Assembly (NCBI GenBank): GCA_019671005.1 | Contig: CM033718.1 | Coordinates: 27,978,508-28,042,507 of the forward strand | From: Hibiscus mutabilis | Lineage: Eukaryota; Streptophyta; Magnoliopsida; Malvales; Malvaceae | Direction of reading: 5' to 3' | DNA: 64,000 nucleotides | Part shown: one piece after another, positions 1-9,164 of the stretch | Position numbering within the stretch: position 1 is the first letter of the stretch | Layout of the letters: each line of letters begins with the position of its first letter | Notes under the pieces: model-generated | Seen by the model: only the letters and a program-made list of their open reading frames with translations | What the model was told of the DNA's origin: nothing | Database searches by the model: none | Position numbers and translations under genes: made by a program

Positions 1-480
1 TGAAAGTCCAAGAACAAGCGGAGAAGAACCAGATGGAAAGGAAAGTCAAGTAAAGTGCAGGCAAAGGACGATAAGACTCGTCGAGTCCAACACGATTCAA
101 TTCGCCAGTTATTAGACGCTCATGGTTACTTAAAGGAATAGGAGAAAGCTTGGGTGAGAGTTTCTTTGTTCTAAGCATACTAAGGAAACTTTGGGAGTTT
201 GATGAGGAAGAAGTTGAACGTGACTAAAATGAATAAAAAATAAATTTTGATATAACTAACATGTAATTTGCCCCTTTAGTTTAAGTCAAATTATTTTTTT
301 AAAATAAAATGACACGTGGCGCATTTTGATTGGCCCATGAATTATTTTTTTAACAGCGTTAGATGGAGGGACCAAACGAGGTCACGGTTTTTAGTTCAGG
401 GGGAAAACGTCCAAAAAAATTCATTAGGGAGCAGTTCAGTATTTTGTGTATACTTCAGGGGCCAAATAGGTCATTAAGCC
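1..480. mobile_element. Right end of a probable TIR DNA transposon inserted in Element 1's 5' LTR
   Basis: Alignment of Element 1's two LTRs fails to the left of 481, so 1-480 is foreign to the LTR. Read inward from 480 on the minus strand it begins GGCTTAATGACCTATTTGGC, which looks like a terminal inverted repeat of a MULE-like or other TIR element (inference from general resemblance). The next nine bases, tttatatta at 481-489, match the LTR site at 8647-8655 with one change and could be a 9-bp target duplication. The left end lies outside the window, so neither the TIR pair nor the duplication can be confirmed. Bases 230-480 are AT-rich and non-coding. Confidence 0.4.
4..141 (+). pseudogene. 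Possible C-terminal tail of an unidentified ORF
   Basis: An open stretch of 45 codons runs from just after a TGA at the window edge to a TAG at 139-141. The predicted peptide is strongly basic at first (KSKNKRRRTRW) and ends HGYLKE. It has no start codon and no recognised motif. Its place inside the probable TIR transposon makes a transposase tail conceivable, but nothing in the residues proves that. It may be chance. Confidence 0.2.
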
Positions 481-897
481 TTTATATTAAGCTTGAAATG
501 CTGGTTTAAACTCAAAAGTAAGTATGATCGAATTCGCTCTCGGTTCTCAGCTTTTTCCATTGTTTCGATAAATCATGCTCATGTTTGAAGATGAAATTTG
601 TTACCTAATGTTATGCATATTTTTATGAATTGATAAATGATTCATGTTATCCCATGATGTTGATTTATGGTTTTCAAGAGGTTGCATGTTGATGTGAAAA
701 ATGCTTTGCATTGATTATGTTTTAAAATGGGATATGCTATGGTTTATGTTGATGCATTGAAAAATAGTAGGTTAACATGGTTTTAAAGTGTATATTGGCA
801 AGTGACGGGGCCTTTGTTAATCGGATAGAAATGGTCGACCAAAATGATGAGAGTGCACTATAATATGTAGCAAAATCGTGTGTGCGTGAGCCACCTC

Positions 898-1108
898 CAT
901 GATGCGCAACAACATCATGTGAGTCGTCGTAGGGTGTGAAGCAACACCTTACAGGCATTTAAGGTGCGAAGCAACACCTTGTGAACCTTGGTGCAAAGCA
1001 GCACCATGTGTTTTGCCGATCTATGGTGCGCAGCAACACCATGAGATGTATCTATATATCCGATGTGTTGGGACGTAGCCCTCCTATGTGTTATTTGGGA
1101 TGTAGCCC
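898..1108 (+). repeat. Stem-loop array with conserved loops, Element 1 5' LTR
   Basis: Five successive hairpins have 8-nt loops: CATGATG/CATCATG around CGCAACAA (898-919); AGGGTG/CACCTT around TGAAGCAA (931-950); AAGGTG/CACCTT around CGAAGCAA (961-980); TGGTG/CACCA around CAAAGCAG (989-1006); ATGGTG/CACCAT around CGCAGCAA (1023-1042). Two smaller GGG/CCC hairpins follow, around ACGTAG (1070-1081) and ATGTAG (1097-1108). The loops are nearly constant while the stems vary and still pair. Structure was read by eye and not folded by program. The function is unknown; see findings. Confidence 0.8.
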
Positions 1109-1910
1109 TACCATGTGTTTGCCGAGACGTAGCCATCCTGGGTCACTTGAGCGCCAATGTAAAAGATTACATGTATCATTGATTTAAATGATTTTTGTAT
1201 AAAGAGTTTATACATGAAATTCTACTTTTGGGCATGGTAGCAAATGTTCATGGCTTGAAAATCTAGTTTGAGACTTGTATTAGTTTAATGCATGAGCCTT
1301 AATGATACTTGTGTTTAAAAGTTAAATGATTTACTTTAGTGAGTTTTAAAGCAAGAGCCTATGTTGAGCATGATGGAAAATGGTTTATTAAGGGAAAAGG
1401 TTTTCAAAGGCATTGTTTACTGTTTTGTTTTGAGCACCACTCACTAAGCATATTGCTTACACTCTATTTACTAACCATGCAGAAAAGTAGATTGTTCAGG
1501 CTCCAAGAAAACAACTGAAGAGGTTTAAAAATTGCTCAAATTTCAAGTATGTTTTTAACCCTTCAATAGTAATAAGTTTGGCAATGGGTGGATACCTTAA
1601 TGATTTGGGAGCGTATGTTGTGAACTCTGTGGTTTTGGCACAAGTTTCTAGTGCCAAAATGGTTGTGTAAATGGCCTTTAAAGTGTGGTTTGAGCTTTGG
1701 TATGGTTTTTAATGTTTAACTTGGTTTGACAATAGGGTGCATGCCTATAGATTTCCTTTTAAGAATGTGAACATGACTAGATGGTGTTTCTAATGCTTTT
1801 GGTAGGGGTTTGATCCTTGAATATGTTGTGGTTGCCTAAGAAGCATGTTAGAATGGTTTGCCTATACTTTTGGTATGTTTAAACAACAATTTGAGACATT
1901 ACAGGCCTAG

Positions 1911-2101
1911 GCATATCGGTATGCAGGGTACTGTATCGGTATGGGTAGGCCAAATCAGGCTTAACGTGTCGGTACGGATAGACCCGTATCGATACGGTCT
2001 TAGAGGAAATGGCTGGGCATATCGGTACACGGGGCCGTATCGATACGGTTTTGTGAATCTGCCCAGTTGCGTGCCGATACGGTGAGCAGGTGTACCAATA
2101 C
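1911..2101 (+). repeat. Cluster of CGTATCGATACG-type palindromes, Element 1 5' LTR
   Basis: At least six copies or near-copies of GTATCGRTACGG lie within 190 bp. Two are perfect 14-bp palindromes, CCGTATCGATACGG at 1984-1997 and 2035-2048. Divergent copies mostly differ by C/T or G/A changes. The cluster lies about 430-620 bp before the LTR end, as in the other LTRs of this window. Confidence 0.85.
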
Positions 2102-2499
2102 GGTGTTAGGTAAATTAGTTATATGAAATCTTTTGATGTTCTATTTTCCTACGTTTTAGTCCCTAAATGTTGTAAATGCAATTAAATGTGTTTGGGGTGA
2201 TCAAATCTAGTTGAAATATAACATGTGAGCATGAAACCTGATTAATTAAATATTGGTAACTCTAATTTGGTAATTAGTTCCCGTAAAATGCTAGATTGGC
2301 AAATTGTTCCCTAAACTCGTAACTGGAAGATTGGATGTCAATTCGACGCCCGATCAAGTCGTAATTTCACACAGTTCCAGTATGTACATGTAGGATAATA
2401 ATTATGTATCTAGAAAAGATAGAAAGAAAAAAACAAGGGTTGTTTATTGGGTAAACCTTCCCGATTTACTCTAATATTCCCCGTGTGACTCGTTTGGTT

Positions 2500-2518
2500 C
2501 GGTCTTGTGACTAGACCG
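2500..2518 (+). other. LTR-end hairpin, Element 1 5' LTR
   Basis: CGGTCT (2500-2505) and AGACCG (2513-2518) pair perfectly around a 7-nt loop TGTGACT, ending 16 nt before the LTR boundary. The same hairpin stands at the same distance in the 3' LTR and in both Element 2 LTRs. In RNA it would lie at the U5 end beside the primer site. Confidence 0.7.
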
Positions 2519-2539
2519 AGTCTAGGGGGTTACATTTAT

Positions 2540-2552
2540 TGGTATTAGAGTC
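2540..2552 (+). other. Primer binding site, initiator Met tRNA type
   Basis: TGGTATTAGAGTC starts 6 nt after the LTR end TTACA. It differs from the usual plant initiator-Met primer site by C-to-T changes. The site primes minus-strand DNA synthesis in working relatives; here it fixes the 5' LTR boundary at 2534. Confidence 0.85.
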
Positions 2553-2796
2553 AGGTTTACAAAAAATTGATAGGTAAGATGATTGATTTCTTGACGTTAT
2601 ATGTACAGTGTTTGATAGCATGTTGTTTGTTATGTGATGATATGGGGTTAGATGTTGTGGTACCTATTGCCATTATTGTTATTGATGTAAAGAGATTTAT
2701 TTTTAAAGAACTGAGCATTTTGAACCCTTGGTTCTTGTTAGCCTAATTGTTTTCATTGTTGCATTTTATATGCTAGAGATTCATTATGTTTTTATA

Positions 2797-3840
2797 ATGG
2801 GAGCGAGACGAGAACAAAGAGTGAATGTACGTAATATGGAGGAAGAAGGGCATAATAAGGATATACCGCCCCCTCCTCCTCCTCCGGGTGGTGATGAAGT
2901 TAGAGCTAGAGTTGGTCGGAAGGTGCTGGACCTCCGAGAGCCCATGGTCATGCTATGGATGATATGACACCGTTGATTCAGGCCATTACGGGAGCATTTC
3001 AGGCTGTAGTGGTGGGTATGCATACAGTTGTGCCATAACTTGCGGCTAATCCTATTTTGCCTTTGGAGTGCTTGCATAGCTTGGGAGGTACCGAGTTTAG
3101 AGGTTTTTCTTCGAAGGGTTCTAAGGCATGGTTTGATAGTACTCAGAGGATTCTTGGACAAATGGGGATGTGCGTAAGCTGGGTTGTGTAGTATCTTTGC
3201 TTTAGGATGATGCTTATTCGTGACGAACTACCACTATCGTGAGGATGGAACCTGAGGAGGTGACATGGGAGTTCTTTGGAGATTCTTTCTGAAGGAAATA
3301 TTTGGGTGCTCACTATCAAGATGAGAAAAAGTGAGAGTTTATGGCTTTGGTGCACAATAACATGTTTGTTTCAGAGTACGAGGTTCAGTTCGTTAGGTTG
3401 AGCCAGTATGCTCCCAAACTAGTTCCCGATGAGCATAAGAGGTGTGATCGCTTATGTTATGGTTTGGTGAAGGAAGTGAAGACTTATATGTTGGCCTCCG
3501 AGTATAGAGATTTTGATGTCTTGGTCACTCGTGCCAAGGACATTGAGTAGAGTTTGGGTTTGACCTCTCACCCAGGGAATTCTAGTTCCGATAAGAGAGT
3601 TGTTAAGTTTGATGGTAGTAGAGATCGTAGTAAGAGGCAGCGTGATAGGAGGTTCTATTCGAATCAAAGGCATGGTGGTGGTAATTTGGGCCACGAACAG
3701 CAGGGCCAGAATGCAGTGGTTCGTGCACTTGAGTGTGGCCGTTGTGGGTGGTGACGTTCTGGAGAGTGTTGGGACAGTCGAGATGGTTGTTGGGGTTGTG
3801 GTTCGCAAGGCCACATGAGGCGTGATTGTCCTTAGTTAGC
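2797..3840 (+). pseudogene. Element 1 gag, broken
   Basis: The start is probably ATG 2797 (MGARREQ), matching the minus-strand start of Element 2 at 47690. A proline run follows at about residues 25-31. The frame breaks near 2965, and a TAA at 3036-3038 interrupts the next part. Gag core sequence resumes at 3341-3550 (VRLSQYAPKLVPDE) and ends in a TAG. A zinc knuckle of CX2CX4HX4C form, CWGCGSQGHMRRDC, lies at 3788-3829 in the frame of the protease. Gag would package element RNA. The stop at 3036 is shared with Element 2. Confidence 0.85.
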
Positions 3841-3931
3841 TAGATAGGCACCAGTGCATGCTGTCGAGCCTTAGAGGAGCCATGGGTGCAGCCGCGGTAA
3901 TTTCCAGCGTACGGAGGATGGTCAGAGGAAT

Positions 3932-4531
3932 GTGGCTTATGTTGTGGCAGTTCAGCCTAAGGAAGGTGGACCGACTAAGGTGTACGCACACCGCGAGGGA
4001 AGGAATGACTCGGATGTAAACGCAGGTACTTTTACTTTAGAATCCTTGTCATTACTTTCTTTGATTGATTCTGGTTCCACGCATTCATACATCTTACAGG
4101 AGCATGCACAGTTGCTTGATACACTGGTTGAGAATCTAGATGTGGGTATGCAAGTGACGAGTTCTTTTGGCGAGACGATTGTGGTTAAGAAATTGTATAG
4201 GAGATGATCGCTGATGGTTAAAGGACATGTGTTTATTGTGGATATGATGGAGTTACCTTTCTATGGTTTTGATATTATTCTTGGGATGGATTGGTTGGCT
4301 GAGCATAGGGCCATGGTTGATTGTGAGACCAAGCATATATCATTGAAGCTGGTTGATGATTATGAAGTTGTGGTGGTGGGCGAGAATATAAAGTTCTTGT
4401 TCAATTTTGTTTCGGCGATGGAAGTGCAAAAGTTGTTGAAAGGAGGATGTCATGCATATTTGGCTTATGTTATGAATTCGAATATGAAGAATTCAATCCC
4501 CGGGATATCCGGACAATTTGTGACTTTTTAG
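3932..4531 (+). pseudogene. Element 1 aspartic protease region, broken
   Basis: Two open pieces in one frame (3932-4207 and 4214-4531) are split by a stop at 4205-4207. The active-site motif IDSGSTHSYI is visible near 4066-4096, and the C-terminal motif IILGMDWLAEH lies near 4274-4306. Both are typical of Ty3-gypsy retropepsins, which cut the Gag-Pol polyprotein. Unlike Element 2, the catalytic Asp is kept here. Confidence 0.85.
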
Positions 4532-5896
4532 GGGTGTTTCCAGAAGAGTGTCTGGTTTGCCGCCGGATAGGGAGGTAGAGTTTTGTATTGAGACGTATAT
4601 TGATATGGCTCTAGTGTCCATTGCTCCGTATAGCACGACACCCAAAGATTTAAAGGAGTTGAAGATGCAACTTTAGGAGTTGCTAGACCATGGGTTCATT
4701 CGTCCTAGTGTGTCGCCTTGGGGAGCTCCAGTGTTGTTTGTGAAGAAGAAAGATGGCATAATGAGAATGTGCATCGATTATCGGCAACTGAACAAGTTGA
4801 TGATAATGAACAAGTATCCCTTACCGCGAATTGATGACCTATTTGATTAGTTCTGTGGTGCTACGATGTTTTCCAAAATAGATTTCAGATCGAGATATTA
4901 CCAGTTGAAAGTGAAGTATAAAGATGTGCCGAAGATAGTATTTTGCACTCGCACGGGCATTATGAATTCTTAGTGATGCCTTTCGAGTTGACGAATGCAC
5001 CTGCATCATTCATGGATATGATGAATAGAGTGTTCCATGAATTCCTAGATTAGTTTGTGGTGGTGTTTATTGATGACATCCTTGTGTACTCTTGTACTGA
5101 AGAGGATCATGATAGGCATTTGCGGGTTGTTTTGCAGACCTTGTTTGATAATTAGCTTTATGCTAAGCTAAGTAAATGTGAGGTTTGGATTAAGGAAGTG
5201 GTGTTCCTTGGTCATTTTGTTTCAGCTGAAGAGATTCGTGTGGATCCTCAGAAAATTGAAGCGGTTGTGAGTTGGAAGCAACCCAAGTCGGTGATAGAAG
5301 TGTGTAGTTTCTTGGGTTTAGCTGGTTATTATCGTCGTTTCATGGATGGTTTCTCTAAGGTTGCTGCCCTGTTAACAAAGTTGTTGCAAAAGGATGTTAA
5401 GTTTGAATGGTCAGAGGCAAGGCAACAAGCTTTTGAGAAGTTGAAGGAAGCTTTGACACGAGCTCCAATCTTGATTCAACCTGAGTTAGGAAAAGAGTTT
5501 GTGATTTATAGCAATGCATCCTATGTGGGGTTAGGGTGTGTGCTGATGCAGGATGGTAGAATGGTAGCTTATGCATTGAGACAGTTGAAGGTGCACGAGC
5601 ACAATTATCCTACTCATGACATTGAATTGGCCGTGGTGGTGTTTGCACTAATGATTTGGAGACATTACCTTTATGGTGAGAAGTGTGGGGTGTATACGGA
5701 TCATAAAAGCCTAAAAAATTTAATGTCACAAAAGGAGTTGAATTTTAGGCAACGAAGGTGGTTGGAGTTGCTTAAGGATTATGATCTATCGATCGAGTAT
5801 CATCCGGGTAAGGCTAATGTGGTGGCCAATGCTTTGAGTAGGAGAGTGGTTGTGGAGTTTATTGAGTGTATCGTGAGATGGCGGGTTGGTGGCTGA
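4532..5896 (+). pseudogene. Element 1 reverse transcriptase and RNase H, broken
   Basis: RT motifs read in order across several stops: GFIRPSVSPWGAPVLFVKKK (about 4690-4750), CIDYRQLNK, KYPLPRIDDL, and the catalytic box FIDDILVY at about 5068-5091. Nonsense codons include TAG at 4848-4850, also present in Element 2, plus others near 5051 and 5153. From 5198 the frame stays open to 5896 (232 codons). This covers the RT connection and RNase H, with YTDHKSLKNL and YHPGKANVVANALSRR. The first RNase H aspartate is changed: IYSNAS here, where Element 2 keeps IYSDAS. Confidence 0.9.
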
Positions 5897-5942
5897 GTTG
5901 CAAATGAAGCCTTCCTTAATCCAGCTGATTAAGGAGAAGTAG

Positions 5943-7264
5943 TTGCTTGATGAGTTGTTGGTACCGCATGTTACAGACATTGCAGAAGGTAACCCAACAA
6001 AGTTTTGCTTTAACGATGATGGTTTTTTATTCTTTAATGGTCGAATAGTGGTGTCAGAAGATGTTGAGTTGAGGCGCATAGTAGCCCTTTTGGTATGCAT
6101 CCCGGTAGTACCAATATGTATCATAGGTTGAAAGATGAGCACTATTGGGTTGGGCTAAAAAGGGATGTTGCAGATTTTGTGAGTAAGTGTACAGTTTGTC
6201 AAAGGATAAAAGCTGAGCATCAGTTTCCATCCGGGTTGTTGCAATCGTTGAGGATACCGAAGTGGAAAAGGAAGAGAATCACCATGGATTTTGTGTCTGG
6301 TTTGCCTTTGACTCCGTCAAAGAAGAACTCTATTTGGTTGATTGTGGACTGCTTAACGAAGTGTGCACATTTTGTACCGTGCATACGACATATACCTTGG
6401 ATAGGTTGGCAGATTTGTATGTCACTGAGATTGTGTGTTTGTATGGTTCCTAAGTCCATAGTATCGGATAAGGATCTGATGTTTATGGCAAGGTTTTGGG
6501 AATTTTTGCATCGAGCCTTGGGTACGCTGTTGAGTTTTAGTATATCTTATCATCCTCAGACGGATAGACAGTCTGAGCGAGTTATCGAGTTCCAAGGTTC
6601 TTGGGAGAAACAATTGCCTTTGGTGGAGTTTGCTTATAATAACAGTAATCAGGCTTTTATACAGATGGTACCTTATGAGGCTTTGTATGGAAGGAAGTAT
6701 AGAATGCCTTTGTGTTGGGTGAAAGCGAGGCAAAAGTTGGTTTCCTTGCCGAATTTTCTTAAGGGAACAATGGAGAAGGTAAAGGTCATTTGTGATCGTT
6801 TGAGAGAGGCTTCGGATCGGCAAAAGTCATATGCGAATTTGAAGTGTAGAGAAGTTGAGTATGGAGTGGGTGATAAAGTGTTTTTGAAGGTTTCGCCTTG
6901 GAAGAAGGTGATGAGGTTTGGTCGGAAAGGCAAATTAAGTCCAAGGTTTATTGGACCATAAAAGGTGTTGGAACGTGTTGGTCCCATTCCTTATAGGTTG
7001 AGGTTTCCACCTGAGTTGGGAAAGATATATGATGTTTTCCATGTATCCATGTTTCGAAGGTATCGGTCGGATTTGTCGAATGTTATGCCTGTTGAAGAAG
7101 TTGAGTTGAATCTAGATTTGACCTATGAGGAGGAACCGATCAAAATCTTGGATGTCGACAGTAAAGTGCTTTATGGGAAGGCCATTGAGCTGGTTAAAGT
7201 GTTGCGGTGACACCGAGGTGTCGAGGAAGCTACATGGGAAAGATAGGATGACATGAAGAAGTAG
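5943..7264 (+). pseudogene. Element 1 integrase with chromodomain-like tail, broken
   Basis: Two overlapping frames cover the linker and the integrase. The zinc-binding part shows CTVCQRIKAEH. The core has the catalytic acidic residues in the contexts WLIVDCLTK, IVSDKD and QTDRQSERVIE, followed by the PYEALYGRK motif. A TAA at 6960-6962 separates the C-terminal part (6965-7264), which has DVFHVSM, LTYEEEPIKILD and a chromodomain-like end VEEATWE. In-frame stops lie at 7208-7210 and near 7243; the final stop is at 7262-7264. Chromodomains of this group direct integration to heterochromatin (family knowledge). Confidence 0.88.
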
Positions 7265-7310
7265 TTTCCTTATCTTTTCCCATCAGGTAAAATTTCGAGG
7301 ACGAAATTTC

Positions 7311-7325
7311 TTAAGTGGTGGGAGT
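7311..7325 (+). other. Polypurine tract of Element 1
   Basis: TTAAGTGGTGGGAGT directly precedes the 3' LTR start TGTAACGCCC. It matches the reverse complement of the tract in Element 2 (43090-43104). The tract would prime plus-strand DNA synthesis and fixes the 3' LTR start at 7326. Confidence 0.8.
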
Positions 7326-9019
7326 TGTAACGCCCTGATTTTGGGCTTATGAGTTAGCCGGGTTAGGCTGGGTGTTCCATTTGAACCGTTTCAGCAATTC
7401 AGACTAGTTTCAGGAATAATTCAGTTAAAATGGTTTTTGAACAAAATTAATTATGGAAAGATGTTTTAAAATCCTTATTTAAAATATAAGTGATTTTGGT
7501 GGAATCAATTTTGGAAAATGTAATTTGGAGGTTTGGCATTTTGGGGCTAGTGACCAAAATTTAGAATGTGCAAAACTATTTTTTGTGACTAAATTGTAAA
7601 AGATCAGAAAACTTAGAATCTTTAGGGAGCTTTGACCAAGAGTCTCATTTAGACTTTTTCCCCTTAATTGTCTATTTTTAAATTAGTTTAATAAACAAAA
7701 CAAGATGGAGAGAATTAATTAGACATTATTTCTTAAAACATATTTCACGTAACTATCTTTTCTCTCAACTATTCTCCTCTCAATTTCTCTCTAGCCAAAC
7801 ATCAAATTTTCTTCAAAGATTTAAGGTAAACCTTTGATTTAGCTCATTCTTTTAACATCAAAAGATTTCCTATTGTTTTCTTATTAAAAACTTATGATTT
7901 TATATGTGTTTTCTTATGAAAAATCATTGCAATTGGGGGAAAAAGCATCATTAGAGGTAAGGTTTCATTCTACTCCTCTAATGAAAGATTCTTTAATGAA
8001 ATTCCCAAGTTCTTGGTCTTTTATGAATGTTTTCTAATGGGTTTTAATGGTATAATTATGGAAAGATGATTTAATTGAGGTTTAATTACTTTAATTAGTG
8101 GATCTTTGTTTCGGAACTGATTTGCTGGGTTTATAATGAGTTAATACTATGATTATGATGTGTTGTTATGTTGATTTAAGTGATTTTAACAATAGAATCT
8201 AGAATCCAGGTGAATTGCTAAGTTTTGATGTTGATATCTTTGGGTTTGTTGCTTGTATGGGGTTAATCGGTTACTGGTGGTTCTTTAGCGTTGAAGATAT
8301 ATTTTTGGATGTAAATTGATGTTGTTTTAGTGTTAATCTTTTTGGAAGGTAGCTGGAGATTAGTTAGTAAGGTTTTGTCAGTGATTATGGTTGTTTTCGT
8401 TAGGCTAAAGCTTGGTTGTTGTGGGAGGAAAGTGTTGTTGTGTGTTGCTGGGGATTTTAATGCAAAGAAATGCATTAATCCTCTATTTTGCTTTGGTTAG
8501 AAGCATGTGATGATGGTCCGATATCTTCAGAAGGAGTTGTGATTGATCCGAAAGCTTGATTTGGCCTCGCCAAGGCAAGTGAGGTGTAGTTGGTGAGTGG
8601 CACTAGTTTTAAAGCTTTTCAAAGAGGTTTGAAGTGATTTTGAGGAGTTTAAATTAAATTTGAAACATTGGTTTAAACTCGGAAGTAAGTATGATCGAAT
8701 TCGCTCTTGGTTCTCGGCTTTTTCCATTGTGTCAATAAATCATGCTCATGTTTGAAGATGAAATTTGTTACCTACTGTTATGCATGTTTTTATGAATTGA
8801 GGAATGATTCATGTTATCCCATGAGGTTGATTTATGGTTTTCAAGAGGTTGCATCTTGATGAGAATAATCATATGCATTGAAAATATAGTAGGTTAACAT
8901 GGTTTTAAAGTGTATATTGGCAAGTGACTGAGCCTTTGTTAATCGGATATAATTGGTCGACCAATAGGATTAGAGTGCACTATAATATGTAGCAAAATCG
9001 TGCGTGCGTGAGCCAACTC

Positions 9020-9164
9020 CATGATGCGCAACAACATCATGTGAGTCATCATAGGGTGTGGAGCAACACCTTACAGGCATTTAAGGTGCGAAGCAACACC
9101 TTCTGAACCTTGGTGCGAAGCAACACCATGTGTTCTGCCGATTTATGGTGCGCAGCAACACCAT
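9020..9164 (+). repeat. Stem-loop array, Element 1 3' LTR
   Basis: This is the second copy of the array at 898-1042. Stems CATGATG/CATCATG (9020-9041), AGGGTG/CACCTT (9053-9072), AAGGTG/CACCTT (9083-9102), TGGTG/CACCA (9111-9128) and ATGGTG/CACCAT (9145-9164) enclose loops CGCAACAA, TGGAGCAA, CGAAGCAA, CGAAGCAA and CGCAGCAA. Loop differences from the 5' copy are single transitions. GGG/CCC-type hairpins follow to about 9260. Confidence 0.8.

Larger units (their letters stand above)
481..2534 (+). repeat. Element 1 5' LTR, left-truncated
   Basis: This segment aligns with 8647-10656 of the 3' LTR along its whole length, with scattered substitutions, and ends in GGGGTTACA directly before the primer site. 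It holds the hairpin array (898-1108), the palindrome cluster (1911-2101) and the LTR-end hairpin (2500-2518). No protein-coding potential is apparent; the short open frames here overlap these repeats. Confidence 0.9.

Noticed and set aside
2728..2796. Upstream start for Element 1 gag at 2728
   Set aside because: Element 2's gag aligns from MG(A/P)RREQ (2797; minus 47690); the upstream codons read as untranslated leader.
3888..3908. GCAGCCGCGGTAATTTCCAGC, which resembles the conserved 18S rRNA 530-loop
   Set aside because: It is only about 20 bp, lies in the gag zinc-knuckle region in the right frame, and the homologous place in Element 2 (near 46585) reads as ordinary gag sequence. It is a chance match.
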